A stretch of 64,000 nucleotides of DNA from Paenibacillus sp. Soil522 (GTDB taxonomy: Bacteria > Bacillota > Bacilli > Paenibacillales > Paenibacillaceae), in NCBI RefSeq assembly GCF_001428245.1, contig NZ_LMRV01000041.1:1-64000 (forward strand), given 5' to 3'. The notes below the pieces were generated by a model, which ran no database searches, was not told the DNA's origin, and saw only the letters and a program-made list of their open reading frames with translations. This document shows positions 9,104 through 17,900 of this stretch, piece by piece. A program made the position numbers and the translations under genes. Position 1 is the stretch's first letter; every line of letters starts with the position of its first letter.

Positions 9104-9291
9104 GAATACGAATTTATTTTATTCAGGAATATTTCTTTCATTTTTAGAAATCGTATTCTATAAGTCTGGATAAATCAACCATACAATTTCCAGTGAAATT
9201 TTAAAATTAAACCATAAGCCCAGTGTTGACAACTATTTTATCAAAGTGATATGCTTGCGCTGTAAGTGCTTCCAACTTGGTAATACGTATT
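9104..9291. promoter_or_regulatory. candidate LacI-type operators (three AATACG sites)
   Basis: AATACGTATT at 9282-9291 is a perfect 10-bp palindrome with a central CG, as in LacI/GalR operators. AATACGAATT at 9105-9114 is a near copy beside the regulator's own promoter region. AAATCGTATT at 9148-9157 is a weaker third copy. Their position between the regulator and the plus-strand operon fits repression of both. Confidence 0.5.
9226..9255 (+). promoter_or_regulatory. sigma-A-type promoter of the sugar operon
   Basis: TTGACA at 9226-9231 and TATGCT at 9250-9255 with an 18-bp spacer. The palindrome at 9282-9291 lies just downstream of the expected start point, where a repressor would block elongation. 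Confidence 0.6.
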
Positions 9292-9339
9292 CATAAATAT
9301 TCATGAATAGGAGCAGAATTATACTTTAGGGGGCGACAA

Positions 9340-9523
9340 ATGAAAAACAAACTAGTTTTATCGGGAGCGGAGCAAAACATATCATGAAGATGCAATCGCT
9401 GATCTGGAGGGGGATGAAGGAGTTTCAAAGCTGGGTATTCGGCTTCGGATACTTGTCGACAACTGCTCGGTGGAGGTTTTCGCTAACGACGGCGAAGCGG
9501 TTATCGCGGAGATATTCTTCTAA
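9340..9523 (+). pseudogene. GH32 fructosidase remnant (start region and C-terminus)
   Basis: A start ATG 9340 with an AGGGGG site opens a frame that stops after 15 codons at 9387. In another frame, about 9392-9523, the sequence reads ...KLGIRLRILVDNCSVEVFAN then DGEAVIAEIFF and a stop. This is the closing beta-sandwich motif (VDxxSVEVFANDG) of glycoside hydrolase family 32. A promoter, a start and a 3' end therefore survive around a large deletion. The original enzyme was probably the first gene of this operon. An intact GH32 gene lies at the operon's far end. The tie between the 5' piece and GH32 is inference. Confidence 0.65.
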
Positions 9524-9581
9524 ACTTCATCTTGCTTAACGCTTACTTTGTAATTTATAGAATGTGGAGGGATTCCCGCTA

Positions 9582-10517
9582 GTGAGTACTAACTTGAAGA
9601 ATGAAAATGTGGGGGTAAAGCGCAGGGGTTTTAAGAATCCCGATGTGAAGCATTACTGGATCATGCTTGTTCCGGCTTTCATTTGGTTAGTTTTGTTTCA
9701 AATCGTTCCGATGTTTGGAATTGTGATGGCATTCCAGGATTACAATGCGGGGACAGGGTTTCTGCATTCGGAATTTGTCGGTCTTGAGCATTTCCAATAC
9801 ATGTTTGAGTTGAATGATGTGCGAGTTGCCTTGAGAAATACATTGATCATTGCTTTTGGCAAAATCATCAGCAATTTGTTCATTCCGTTAGTATTCGCGT
9901 TGCTGCTGAATGAGCTAAGACAAAAGTACTTGGTCAAGATGATTCAAACGAGCGTATACCTGCCTCATTTTTTATCTTGGGTTATTTTATCCGGCATTAT
10001 GCTGCAAATCTTTTCGTTTAATGGCCCGGTAAACAATCTGTTGGAATTTATGGGCCTGGACCCTGTCCTATTTTTTCAAAAGGCGGATTTATTCAGGAGT
10101 TTCATTATCGGATCGGATGTATGGAAGAACTTTGGCTTCAACGCGATCATCTATTTGGCCGCATTGGCCGGCATTGATCACACGCTCTATGAGGCGGCAG
10201 TGATGGACGGGGCGGGTCGCTGGAGAAAAATGTGGAATGTAACGTTGCCGGGCATTCGCAGCACCATCGCACTATTAGCCATTTTGTCGCTTGGAGGCAT
10301 CCTGGATGCAGGCTTCGACCAAGTATACAACTTGTACAACCCGCTCGTGTACAGCACCGGAGATATTATTGATACTTATGTTTATCGCGCAGGGTTGCAG
10401 GGGTTGGATTTCAGTTTTGGCACAGCGGTTGGTTTATTGAAATCGGTCGTCAGCTTTATTCTCATTACCGCAGGGTACTGGCTGGCGAAGAAGCTTTTGG
10501 GCTACCGAATCTTCTGA
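9582..10517 (+). CDS. ABC sugar transporter permease, LplB-like
   Basis: Start set at GTG 9582 with GGAGGGA about 10 nt upstream. An upstream in-frame GTG at 9564 overlaps that ribosome site. About 311 residues with six hydrophobic segments. The EAA cytoplasmic loop is present as YEAAVMDGAGRWRKMWNVTLPGI, where the permease touches its ATPase. The layout fits the LplB/YtcP class that imports oligosaccharides in Bacillales. No ATPase gene lies nearby, and such systems commonly share an MsmX-type ATPase encoded elsewhere. The second permease gene follows after 16 nt. Confidence 0.9.
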   Translation: MSTNLKNENVGVKRRGFKNPDVKHYWIMLVPAFIWLVLFQIVPMFGIVMAFQDYNAGTGFLHSEFVGLEHFQYMFELNDVRVALRNTLIIAFGKIISNLFIPLVFALLLNELRQKYLVKMIQTSVYLPHFLSWVILSGIMLQIFSFNGPVNNLLEFMGLDPVLFFQKADLFRSFIIGSDVWKNFGFNAIIYLAALAGIDHTLYEAAVMDGAGRWRKMWNVTLPGIRSTIALLAILSLGGILDAGFDQVYNLYNPLVYSTGDIIDTYVYRAGLQGLDFSFGTAVGLLKSVVSFILITAGYWLAKKLLGYRIF

Positions 10518-10533
10518 GTTTGGAGGGAACAAA

Positions 10534-11427
10534 GTGATCGAGAATCGTTCATTGGGATCAAAAACGTTTGACGTAATCAATTTAATCTTTCTCATTATCT
10601 TGACGCTGCTGTGTTTGTTGCCGCTCTGGTATACCTTGATGGTTGCGTTAAGTGAAAAAGAAGCCGTGCAGGCGGGACTTGTATCTGTTTTTCCGATTGG
10701 CTTCAATTTATATTCGTTTGACGCGATTTTGTCGGATTCCGGTTTCTTTAGAGCGTTTTGGGTATCTGTACAACGGGTTATTCTTGGAGCGGCGTTTTCG
10801 ATGCTGGTGTTGACGCTCGCTGCGTACCCGTTGTCCAGAACAAGCAAGCAATTTCCGGGACGCAATTTGCTGATGTGGGCATTCGTCTTCTGCTTGTTGT
10901 TTAACGGCGGTTTGATTCCTTGGTTTATCACCATGGGGAACTACAATCTGCTGGACAGCGTCTGGGGCTTGGTACTAAGCGGCGGAATTCCGATATTCAA
11001 CATGGTTCTGATTACGAACTTCATCAAGAACCTGCCGGAAGAGCTGGAAGAAGCGGCGAAAATCGACGGGGCTGGTCCGTGGAGAGTACTGTTTCAGGTA
11101 TTGCTGCCGCTCCTAAAGCCCGTATTAGCGACCGTCCTTTTGTTCACGATGGTTGGGCATTGGAACGATTTCTTTCAAGGGATGGTCCTGTCCACGCGAG
11201 CGGAGAGCTATCCGTTGCAAACCTATATTCAGCAGTTGGTCGTCTCGACGAACCAGCAAAATCTGGCGACTATGTCCCTCGAACAACTCGAACGGATGTC
11301 CAAATTGAATAACGATTCCTTGAATGCGGCCAAGATTTTTGTGGCGATGATTCCGGTGCTGCTGATCTATCCGTTCTTGCAGAGATATTTCGTGAAAGGG
11401 ATTACGCTTGGATCCGTAAAGGGCTAA
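10534..11427 (+). CDS. ABC sugar transporter permease, YtcP-like
   Basis: 297 residues from GTG 10534 after TGGAGGG. Six predicted membrane helices. The EAA loop reads LEEAAKIDGAGPWRVLFQVLLP near residues 170-192. The C-terminus GITLGSVKG is the conserved end of YtcP/CarB-type permeases. It pairs with the preceding permease as a heterodimeric membrane channel and with the downstream lipoprotein as substrate receptor. The gene is complete and the spacing indicates a single operon. Substrate, probably a fructan oligosaccharide or sucrose-like sugar, is inferred from the GH32 enzyme downstream. Confidence 0.9.
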   Translation: MIENRSLGSKTFDVINLIFLIILTLLCLLPLWYTLMVALSEKEAVQAGLVSVFPIGFNLYSFDAILSDSGFFRAFWVSVQRVILGAAFSMLVLTLAAYPLSRTSKQFPGRNLLMWAFVFCLLFNGGLIPWFITMGNYNLLDSVWGLVLSGGIPIFNMVLITNFIKNLPEELEEAAKIDGAGPWRVLFQVLLPLLKPVLATVLLFTMVGHWNDFFQGMVLSTRAESYPLQTYIQQLVVSTNQQNLATMSLEQLERMSKLNNDSLNAAKIFVAMIPVLLIYPFLQRYFVKGITLGSVKG

Positions 11428-11500
11428 CCGCTTGTCCGCGGCGTCGTTGTTCGAGGAGAACATCCTTTGACATAAATAACAATAAAAGGGGAATGTACGT

Positions 11501-13240
11501 ATGAAGAAATCAAGCATCATCAAAAAAGCGAGCGTAGCAGCCTTGTCCTTGGCACTTGGCGCTTCCTTACTCGCGGGGTGTGCCAGCAATAACGACAATG
11601 GCGGCAACACCCAGCCTTCTGCCGACCAGTCTACGGCTCCAGCGGAGACGAAAGCGGATCCGCTTGGCAAACAGTCTGAGCTGACCGTCATTTCGAGGGG
11701 ATCATGGGTGGACCCGAATGCGAAATACCCTGAAGGCCAATCCTTGGAAGACAATGCGTATACAAGAATGCTTAAGGAAAAGTTCAATATTCAGGTCGAC
11801 TATGAATTCGTCGCAGCCGACTATCCAAGGCAGGTGGATTTGGCAATCGCAAGCGGGAAAATCCCGGATTTCTTAACGAATCTGACTTATAACGAGTACA
11901 GAGCAATTGTCAAAGCAGGTCTCGCCATGGACATCTCCGAGGTTTGGGAGCAGTACGCAAGCCCGCAGGTGAAGGAAATATACAACTCTAACAAGGAACT
12001 GTTCGACAGCCTGGTCAAGGAAGACGGCAAGATGTATGCCATTCCTGCCTCCAAGCCGCTTCCGGATTTCTTGGCTAACATGTGGATTCGTCAAGATTGG
12101 CTGGATAAACTGAAACTCAAGGCGCCTACGACCCTGGAGGAGCTTGAAGCCGTGGCGAAAGCGTTCGTCGAGCAAGATCCGGACGGCAACGGCAAAGCGG
12201 ATACGGTGGGCCTTGTGGGTCCGTCGCAAAATGGACAGCTGTACCAGGATATGGACAACCAGAACTTCAGCTTGCACTTTGATCCTATATTCTCAGCCTA
12301 CAACGCTTTCCCGGGCATTTGGGTAAATGGCAGCGACGGCAAGGCGGTTTACGGTTCGGTTCTGCCCGAAACAAAGGCGGCTCTTCAAAAATTGGCCGAC
12401 ATGTACAAACAAGGGCTGATTTCCAAGGGCATGATAACGTCCAAAACGGAAGAACTGGTTTCAGGTAACAAAGCGGGGTTGTTCTTCGGTACTTGGTGGA
12501 ACCCATTCACCGAGATCGGAGGCAGCTGGAAAAATGACAATAATGCCAACTGGCAGCCTTATCTTTTGCCTTCCGGCTCCGACGGTATTTACCTGGCGAA
12601 AGCCGGCAACGCAGCCGCAAACTTTGCGGTCATCAGCAAGGACGTCAAAAACCCGGAAGCCGTGATTAAACTGCTGAACATTTTCAAAGACGGTCTGCCA
12701 AACTACGTCGACAAGGAGGAACAAGCCATTTTGGGGGATTATCCATTCCCGTGGGGGGCTCAGACGTTCTCGCTCGCGGACGGTCCTGCCAAGATCTTGC
12801 AGGAAATGGACAACTATACTGCCGGCAAGAAAACGGTCGACGAGATACACGCTAACTTTAACAGCTACGATCCTGGCGCGATCTCGATATTCGACAAAAT
12901 GATCGCTCTCAAAACCGAGCCGTACGACAATATGAACATCTCGGGTTGGGATTTCTCCGGGGACAAGGCGAATGATTTCGGATTGGTTTATTCCTTTGCC
13001 ATCGGCCTGAAGCCTTATGTGGACGGCAAGTTCAAGTGGGTCAATACCTTGACTTATGAAAGAACCAAAACGATGGAGAAGCGATGGAGCAATCTGAGAA
13101 AGCTCGAGTATGAAACGTTCTCCAAAATCATTATCGGCCAAGAACCGATCAGCGCCTTTGATTCATTTGTAGAACAATGGAACAAAGAAGGCGGCGACAA
13201 AGTCACGCAAGAAATTCAAAGCTCGTTATTAGAACAGTAA
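11501..13240 (+). CDS. extracellular sugar-binding lipoprotein
   Basis: 579 residues, ATG 11501 after AAAAGGGG. The N-terminal signal peptide ends in a lipobox LLAGC with the lipidated Cys at about residue 26, followed by an Asn/Gly/Thr-rich linker. The body is a type 1 solute-binding protein of the long Bacillales class seen with LplB/YtcP permeases, which usually has 500-580 residues. It would be anchored outside the membrane and hand sugars to the two permeases. A near-perfect hairpin follows before the fructosidase gene. Confidence 0.9.
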   Translation: MKKSSIIKKASVAALSLALGASLLAGCASNNDNGGNTQPSADQSTAPAETKADPLGKQSELTVISRGSWVDPNAKYPEGQSLEDNAYTRMLKEKFNIQVDYEFVAADYPRQVDLAIASGKIPDFLTNLTYNEYRAIVKAGLAMDISEVWEQYASPQVKEIYNSNKELFDSLVKEDGKMYAIPASKPLPDFLANMWIRQDWLDKLKLKAPTTLEELEAVAKAFVEQDPDGNGKADTVGLVGPSQNGQLYQDMDNQNFSLHFDPIFSAYNAFPGIWVNGSDGKAVYGSVLPETKAALQKLADMYKQGLISKGMITSKTEELVSGNKAGLFFGTWWNPFTEIGGSWKNDNNANWQPYLLPSGSDGIYLAKAGNAAANFAVISKDVKNPEAVIKLLNIFKDGLPNYVDKEEQAILGDYPFPWGAQTFSLADGPAKILQEMDNYTAGKKTVDEIHANFNSYDPGAISIFDKMIALKTEPYDNMNISGWDFSGDKANDFGLVYSFAIGLKPYVDGKFKWVNTLTYERTKTMEKRWSNLRKLEYETFSKIIIGQEPISAFDSFVEQWNKEGGDKVTQEIQSSLLEQ

Positions 13241-13263
13241 GATTCATTCATTCATAGCGGTAT

Positions 13264-13294
13264 CAATGAGTTCTGTCTTTGACGGAACTCATTG
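13264..13294 (+). terminator. intercistronic hairpin
   Basis: CAATGAGTTCTGTC at 13264-13277 pairs with GACGGAACTCATTG at 13281-13294 (one G-U) over a 3-nt loop. It lies between the binding protein and GH32 genes. It could act as an attenuator or protect the binding-protein mRNA, giving the usual excess of receptor. Confidence 0.6.
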
Positions 13295-13354
13295 TTTGCC
13301 TGCCTGTTTGGACTGTAGCGAATGAGCGATAAGGATAGAGAGGGAGAGAAGATT

Positions 13355-14809
13355 TTGTCTACTATAAAAGTTGAGAAGTACCGTCCCAAGTTTCATTTTT
13401 CTCCTGCGGCGGAATGGATGAATGACCCGAATGGGCTGGTATATTTTAATGGGGAATATCATCTTTTCTACCAACACCACCCGTACGGAACGGACTTTGG
13501 AGCTATACATTGGGGACATGCGGTAAGCAGGGATCTCATGACATGGGAACACCTCCCCATAGCGCTAGCGCCCGATGAGAAGGGTATGATTTTTTCAGGC
13601 AGCGCTGTGGTGGATTGGAACGACACAACGGGTTTTTTCGGCGGAAAGCCTGGTCTTGTCGCTATTTTTACTCACCATAATCCCGGGTTGACACTAAAGG
13701 AAAGCCAAAGTATTGCCTATAGTAAAGATTCTGGCAGGACCTGGTTCAAATACGAGGGTAATCCGGTTGTCACTTCTGACACCTATCATGATTTTCGGGA
13801 TCCGAAGGTTTTCTGGCATGAAGAAACGAAGCGATGGGTGATGGTTCTCGCTTGCGGCCAAACGCTTTGCCTATACCATTCGCCAAATTTAAAAGAATGG
13901 ATCTTTTGCAGCGAATTCGGTAAAGGAATCGGTTCCCATGACGCAGTCTGGGAATGTCCTGATTTGTTCGCGTTACCCGTTGATGGGGATAGAACGAAAC
14001 GGAAATGGGTCTTGCTTGTAAGCATTGGAAACGAGCCTCACATCAAGGAAGGTTCAAGAACCCAGTACTTTACCGGGCATTTTGACGGTCGTACCTTCGT
14101 ACCGGATGAAGCTTCCCAAACCATTCGTTGGCTTGATTATGGCAGGGATAATTATGCAGGCGTAAGTTGGTCGGACATACCGGAAGAAGACGGACGCCGA
14201 ATCTATATCGGCTGGTTGAGTAATTGGAAATATGCGAATACGACTCCTACCGAAGGCTGGAGGGGCGCCATGACGATTCCAAGGGAGCTTACACTGGAAT
14301 TAAAGAATGGCAAGGCCGTATTGATTCAACGTCCTGTGAGGGAACTGGAAAAGATCAGAACTCCTCTTGTAGAGACGGAAGGGAAAGCTGTAAACGAGCT
14401 GAATTTGTTATTGAAGGACCAACAACTGGAAACGTATGAAATTGTAGCCGAATTTGAGCCTTCACAGGGCATTGACTCCTTTGGGTTTAAACTAAGAACC
14501 TCGGAACAGGAAGAAACTGTGGCAGGTTATTCCGTGAAGGATTCGGCCGTATTTGTAGACCGCACTCGTTCGGGAACCGTTGATTTTCATGAGCATTTCC
14601 CCGGCAAACATCAAGCTGTCTTGCCGCCAGATCTGCAGTGTCTGCAACTGCGTCTTATTGTAGATCGCGCATCAGTGGAACTATTTGCGAACGATGGTCT
14701 TATCGTGATTACAGATTTGATTTACCCGTCCTCATCTTCATTAGGATTATCATTTTTTTGTAACGGGAAGAACGAGATACCCTATAAAGTTAGGATAAAT
14801 AAATTATAG
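13355..14809 (+). CDS. glycoside hydrolase family 32 beta-fructosidase
   Basis: Start placed at TTG 13355, 7 nt after AGGGAGAG. An in-frame ATG 13322 lacks a good site. About 484 residues. The family signatures are in order: WMNDPNG (nucleophile Asp), a FYQHHP strand, FRDPKVF (transition-state Asp), WECPDLF (acid/base Glu), and the C-terminal beta-sandwich with VDRASVELFANDG. No signal peptide is visible, so it acts in the cytoplasm on imported sucrose or fructo-oligosaccharides, as in SacA/levanase-type enzymes. It follows the transporter genes. The exact bond specificity cannot be read from sequence. Confidence 0.92.
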   Translation: MSTIKVEKYRPKFHFSPAAEWMNDPNGLVYFNGEYHLFYQHHPYGTDFGAIHWGHAVSRDLMTWEHLPIALAPDEKGMIFSGSAVVDWNDTTGFFGGKPGLVAIFTHHNPGLTLKESQSIAYSKDSGRTWFKYEGNPVVTSDTYHDFRDPKVFWHEETKRWVMVLACGQTLCLYHSPNLKEWIFCSEFGKGIGSHDAVWECPDLFALPVDGDRTKRKWVLLVSIGNEPHIKEGSRTQYFTGHFDGRTFVPDEASQTIRWLDYGRDNYAGVSWSDIPEEDGRRIYIGWLSNWKYANTTPTEGWRGAMTIPRELTLELKNGKAVLIQRPVRELEKIRTPLVETEGKAVNELNLLLKDQQLETYEIVAEFEPSQGIDSFGFKLRTSEQEETVAGYSVKDSAVFVDRTRSGTVDFHEHFPGKHQAVLPPDLQCLQLRLIVDRASVELFANDGLIVITDLIYPSSSSLGLSFFCNGKNEIPYKVRINKL

Positions 14810-14994
14810 TTGTTCTCAGGGGGATGATATTTTGATCAGCACCTCCCGGGGGAAATTAGCGAACAATCAATACGTCTTGAACATCCGTTCTCCGATGTAT
14901 GGTGTTCGCAGATTTCCGTTGATCCATGAAAGCGTTTTCGAACCACTTTGAGAGGCAATGATTCAAACAATCTCTTACTGTTAGGAGAATAAAA

Positions 14995-17900
14995 ATGAAC
15001 AAAACAAAAAAATCTTTTCTTCTACTATTAGTGTCTATCATGTGTATGAGCCTTATTTTCATACCATCCTATCCTGTCCAGGCTGCAGAAAGCAATTCTG
15101 TTCAGGTTTGGCTCACAGACGTACAGTCCGGCACGTGGCTTGCCAATCAAAGCGATGTGTTATTCGAAACAAAGCAAACGACTAACCCGCTGACGATCCA
15201 GGTTGACGAAAGCCGCAAATATCAAGAAGTTGAAGGTTTTGGGGCGGGCATGACCGACTCTTCCGCTTGGCTGATCAGGAACAAGATGTCGGATGCTCAG
15301 CGCACGGAGCTGATGAATAATCTGTTTAATCCATCGTCAGGCATGGGCCTTAGCTTGCTCCGCACTCCGATGGGCGCTACGGATTTCAATGCATCCGGGA
15401 ATTACTCCTATAACGACATGCCGACGGGACAAACGGATCCGACGCTGTCCAACTTCTCTATCGAGCATGATGAGGATTACATCATTCCGGCATTGAAGGA
15501 GGCTCTTTCGCTTAACCCATCTATGAAAATCATGGCTACTCCGTGGAGCCCGCCGGGTTGGATGAAAAGCTCCGATTCGATGATAGGAGGCACTCTTAAG
15601 GATGGGTACTATGATGAGCTCGCCAACTATTTTGTAAAGTACGTACAAGCTTACGATAATGCCGGTGTGCCGGTATCCTATGTTACGCCGCAAAATGAAC
15701 CCATGGGCACTCCCAACTATCCCGGTATGTTCCTGTCCGCGTACCAGGAATCCACGTTGATTAAGGAGATGGGCGAGGCGTTTGCGGCTAACAATATTTC
15801 GACGAAGATTTTAGCTTGGGATCACAACTGGGATGTGCCTTCGTATCCCGAGAAGATATTTAGCGATCCTGATGCCTCCCAGTACGCCGCTGGAACGGGA
15901 TGGCACATCTATAGCGGCAACCCCATTTCACAAACTTTAGTCCACAACGACTATCCAGGAAAAGAAGTTTTTATCACGGAAGCAACGGGTGGTATTTGGC
16001 AAGCAAGTACTCAGCAAGCGTTTTATGATTCACTTAATACTTGGATTATCAATGGTATGCGCAATTGGGCGGACGGAGTGGTTCTATGGAACATTGCACT
16101 TGACACCGATGGCGGTCCGCTCAACAGCGACACGGATGGTGAAGCTTGGGTTCGCGGATTGACTACTATTGATCCGGATAACGGAGAAGTATCCTACAAT
16201 GTGGACTATTACGCACTCGCTCATGCCAGCAAGTTTGTAAAGCCCGGAGCCTATCGGATTTACTCGAATACTTTTGGGGAAGGAAGCATCGAGGATGTTG
16301 CGTTCCAAAACCCGGATGGATCGAAGGTCCTGATTGCGTATAACTCGGGTAGCGACGCGAAGACCTTCAGCGTTGCAGACGGAAAGCGATCATTCGACTA
16401 CACCTTGAACGCCGGCAATGCCGTCACGTTTACGTGGCCGGGACCTACGCAGAACGGCATTACTCCCGCAGCGAGCAATGTCTTTGATCCGACACATGAC
16501 TTTAGGTTTAAGCCGAAGAAAAAATCCGCATCTGATTCGGCTATTATAACCTACGATCCGGCATTACTGGACTATCAGAATACCGTTCCTACCGGAAATA
16601 GCTTGATCACGTATTCCCTTCCGGTCGGAGCTTCTATCCAGACAGCAGGAACGTTGCTTGACCGCAGCCAGTGGACCGTTACGGCTTCGTCGAATTCGGT
16701 TGGGGATGTGACCGGGAATGCGTCCGGGGATGCGGCTGTGAACGCTATCGACGGCGATCTCGATTCGAGGTGGACCACCGGCCATGGGTTGAAGAACGGC
16801 GACTGGTTTCAGATCAATTTTGGAAGCCCTACGAGCATCGATCAAATCGTCCTTGAAAACGGCGTAAACAGTTCCTTCGACTACATTACTAAATATCAGG
16901 TATATGTTTCAGATGACGGCGTCAATTGGGATAGCGCGATTGTAAACGGCAACGGGGGCATAGGAAAGATAACCATCACGCTGCCAACCCAGACGGCTCA
17001 ATATATTCGCATCGTCAGTACTGGATCATCCGGTTTCTGGTGGTCCATCGGTGAAATCAATGTGTACGGGTCTTCGAATGAAACGGGTTCGATCGCAGCT
17101 CCGACAGCAGTATCAAACGGCCTCCAGCTACAGAACTGGACCAGCACGGAAGGGGCGCAGGTTACCGTCGTATACAATGGAACCGGCAGCAGCCAGAGCT
17201 TCCCGATAACCACCGATAGCTCGTTTACCTATACGCTCCCCGACGGAACCTCAGCGATGTTCACAACTAAGGATTCGTCAAGCTTCCCGACACCGGCCTT
17301 CAGCAGTTTGGCGCCGAACGAAGGCATAGTGGGCTATAAGGTTACGATCGACGGTTCTAACTTCGGTAATTTACAGGGATTGGGTACGGTCAATTTCGGA
17401 TCGATCCCGGCCAACATAAGCAGCTGGTCAGATTCGAGCATCAGCGCTTACGTTCCGGACGGACTTCAATCGGGGACGGTTGCGGTTTCTGTGTATGGAA
17501 GCGACGGATCATATGCAGGCGGATCTTCGTTCAACGTCAAAGGTCTACCAGCTGCGCTGTCGAAGACGGGTTGGACCGCAACGGCTACGGATATAAGTCC
17601 GTGGGGCGATGGTAATCCCGAAAACATGCTGGATGACAGTACTAACACTCGGTATAGCTCCGGAACAGGGCAGTATAATGGTCAATCGATTACTGTGGAC
17701 ATGGGGCAAGCGCAGACTTTCAACAAGATCTTGTTGAATTCCGGCAACAGTACCGACGACTATTCGCGAGGCGCAGACATATACGTATCTATGGATAATA
17801 CCGAATGGACCAAGGTTTCTTCCATTGCAGCAGACGGCCAAGCAGTCCAACTGGCCGCTTTCGAATCGCAGACAGCTCGCTACATCAAGGTCGTCAATAC

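Noticed and set aside
12461..13141. 226-codon minus-strand frame inside the binding-protein gene
   Set aside because: It lies fully opposite a clear lipoprotein gene and shows no family pattern or ribosome site.
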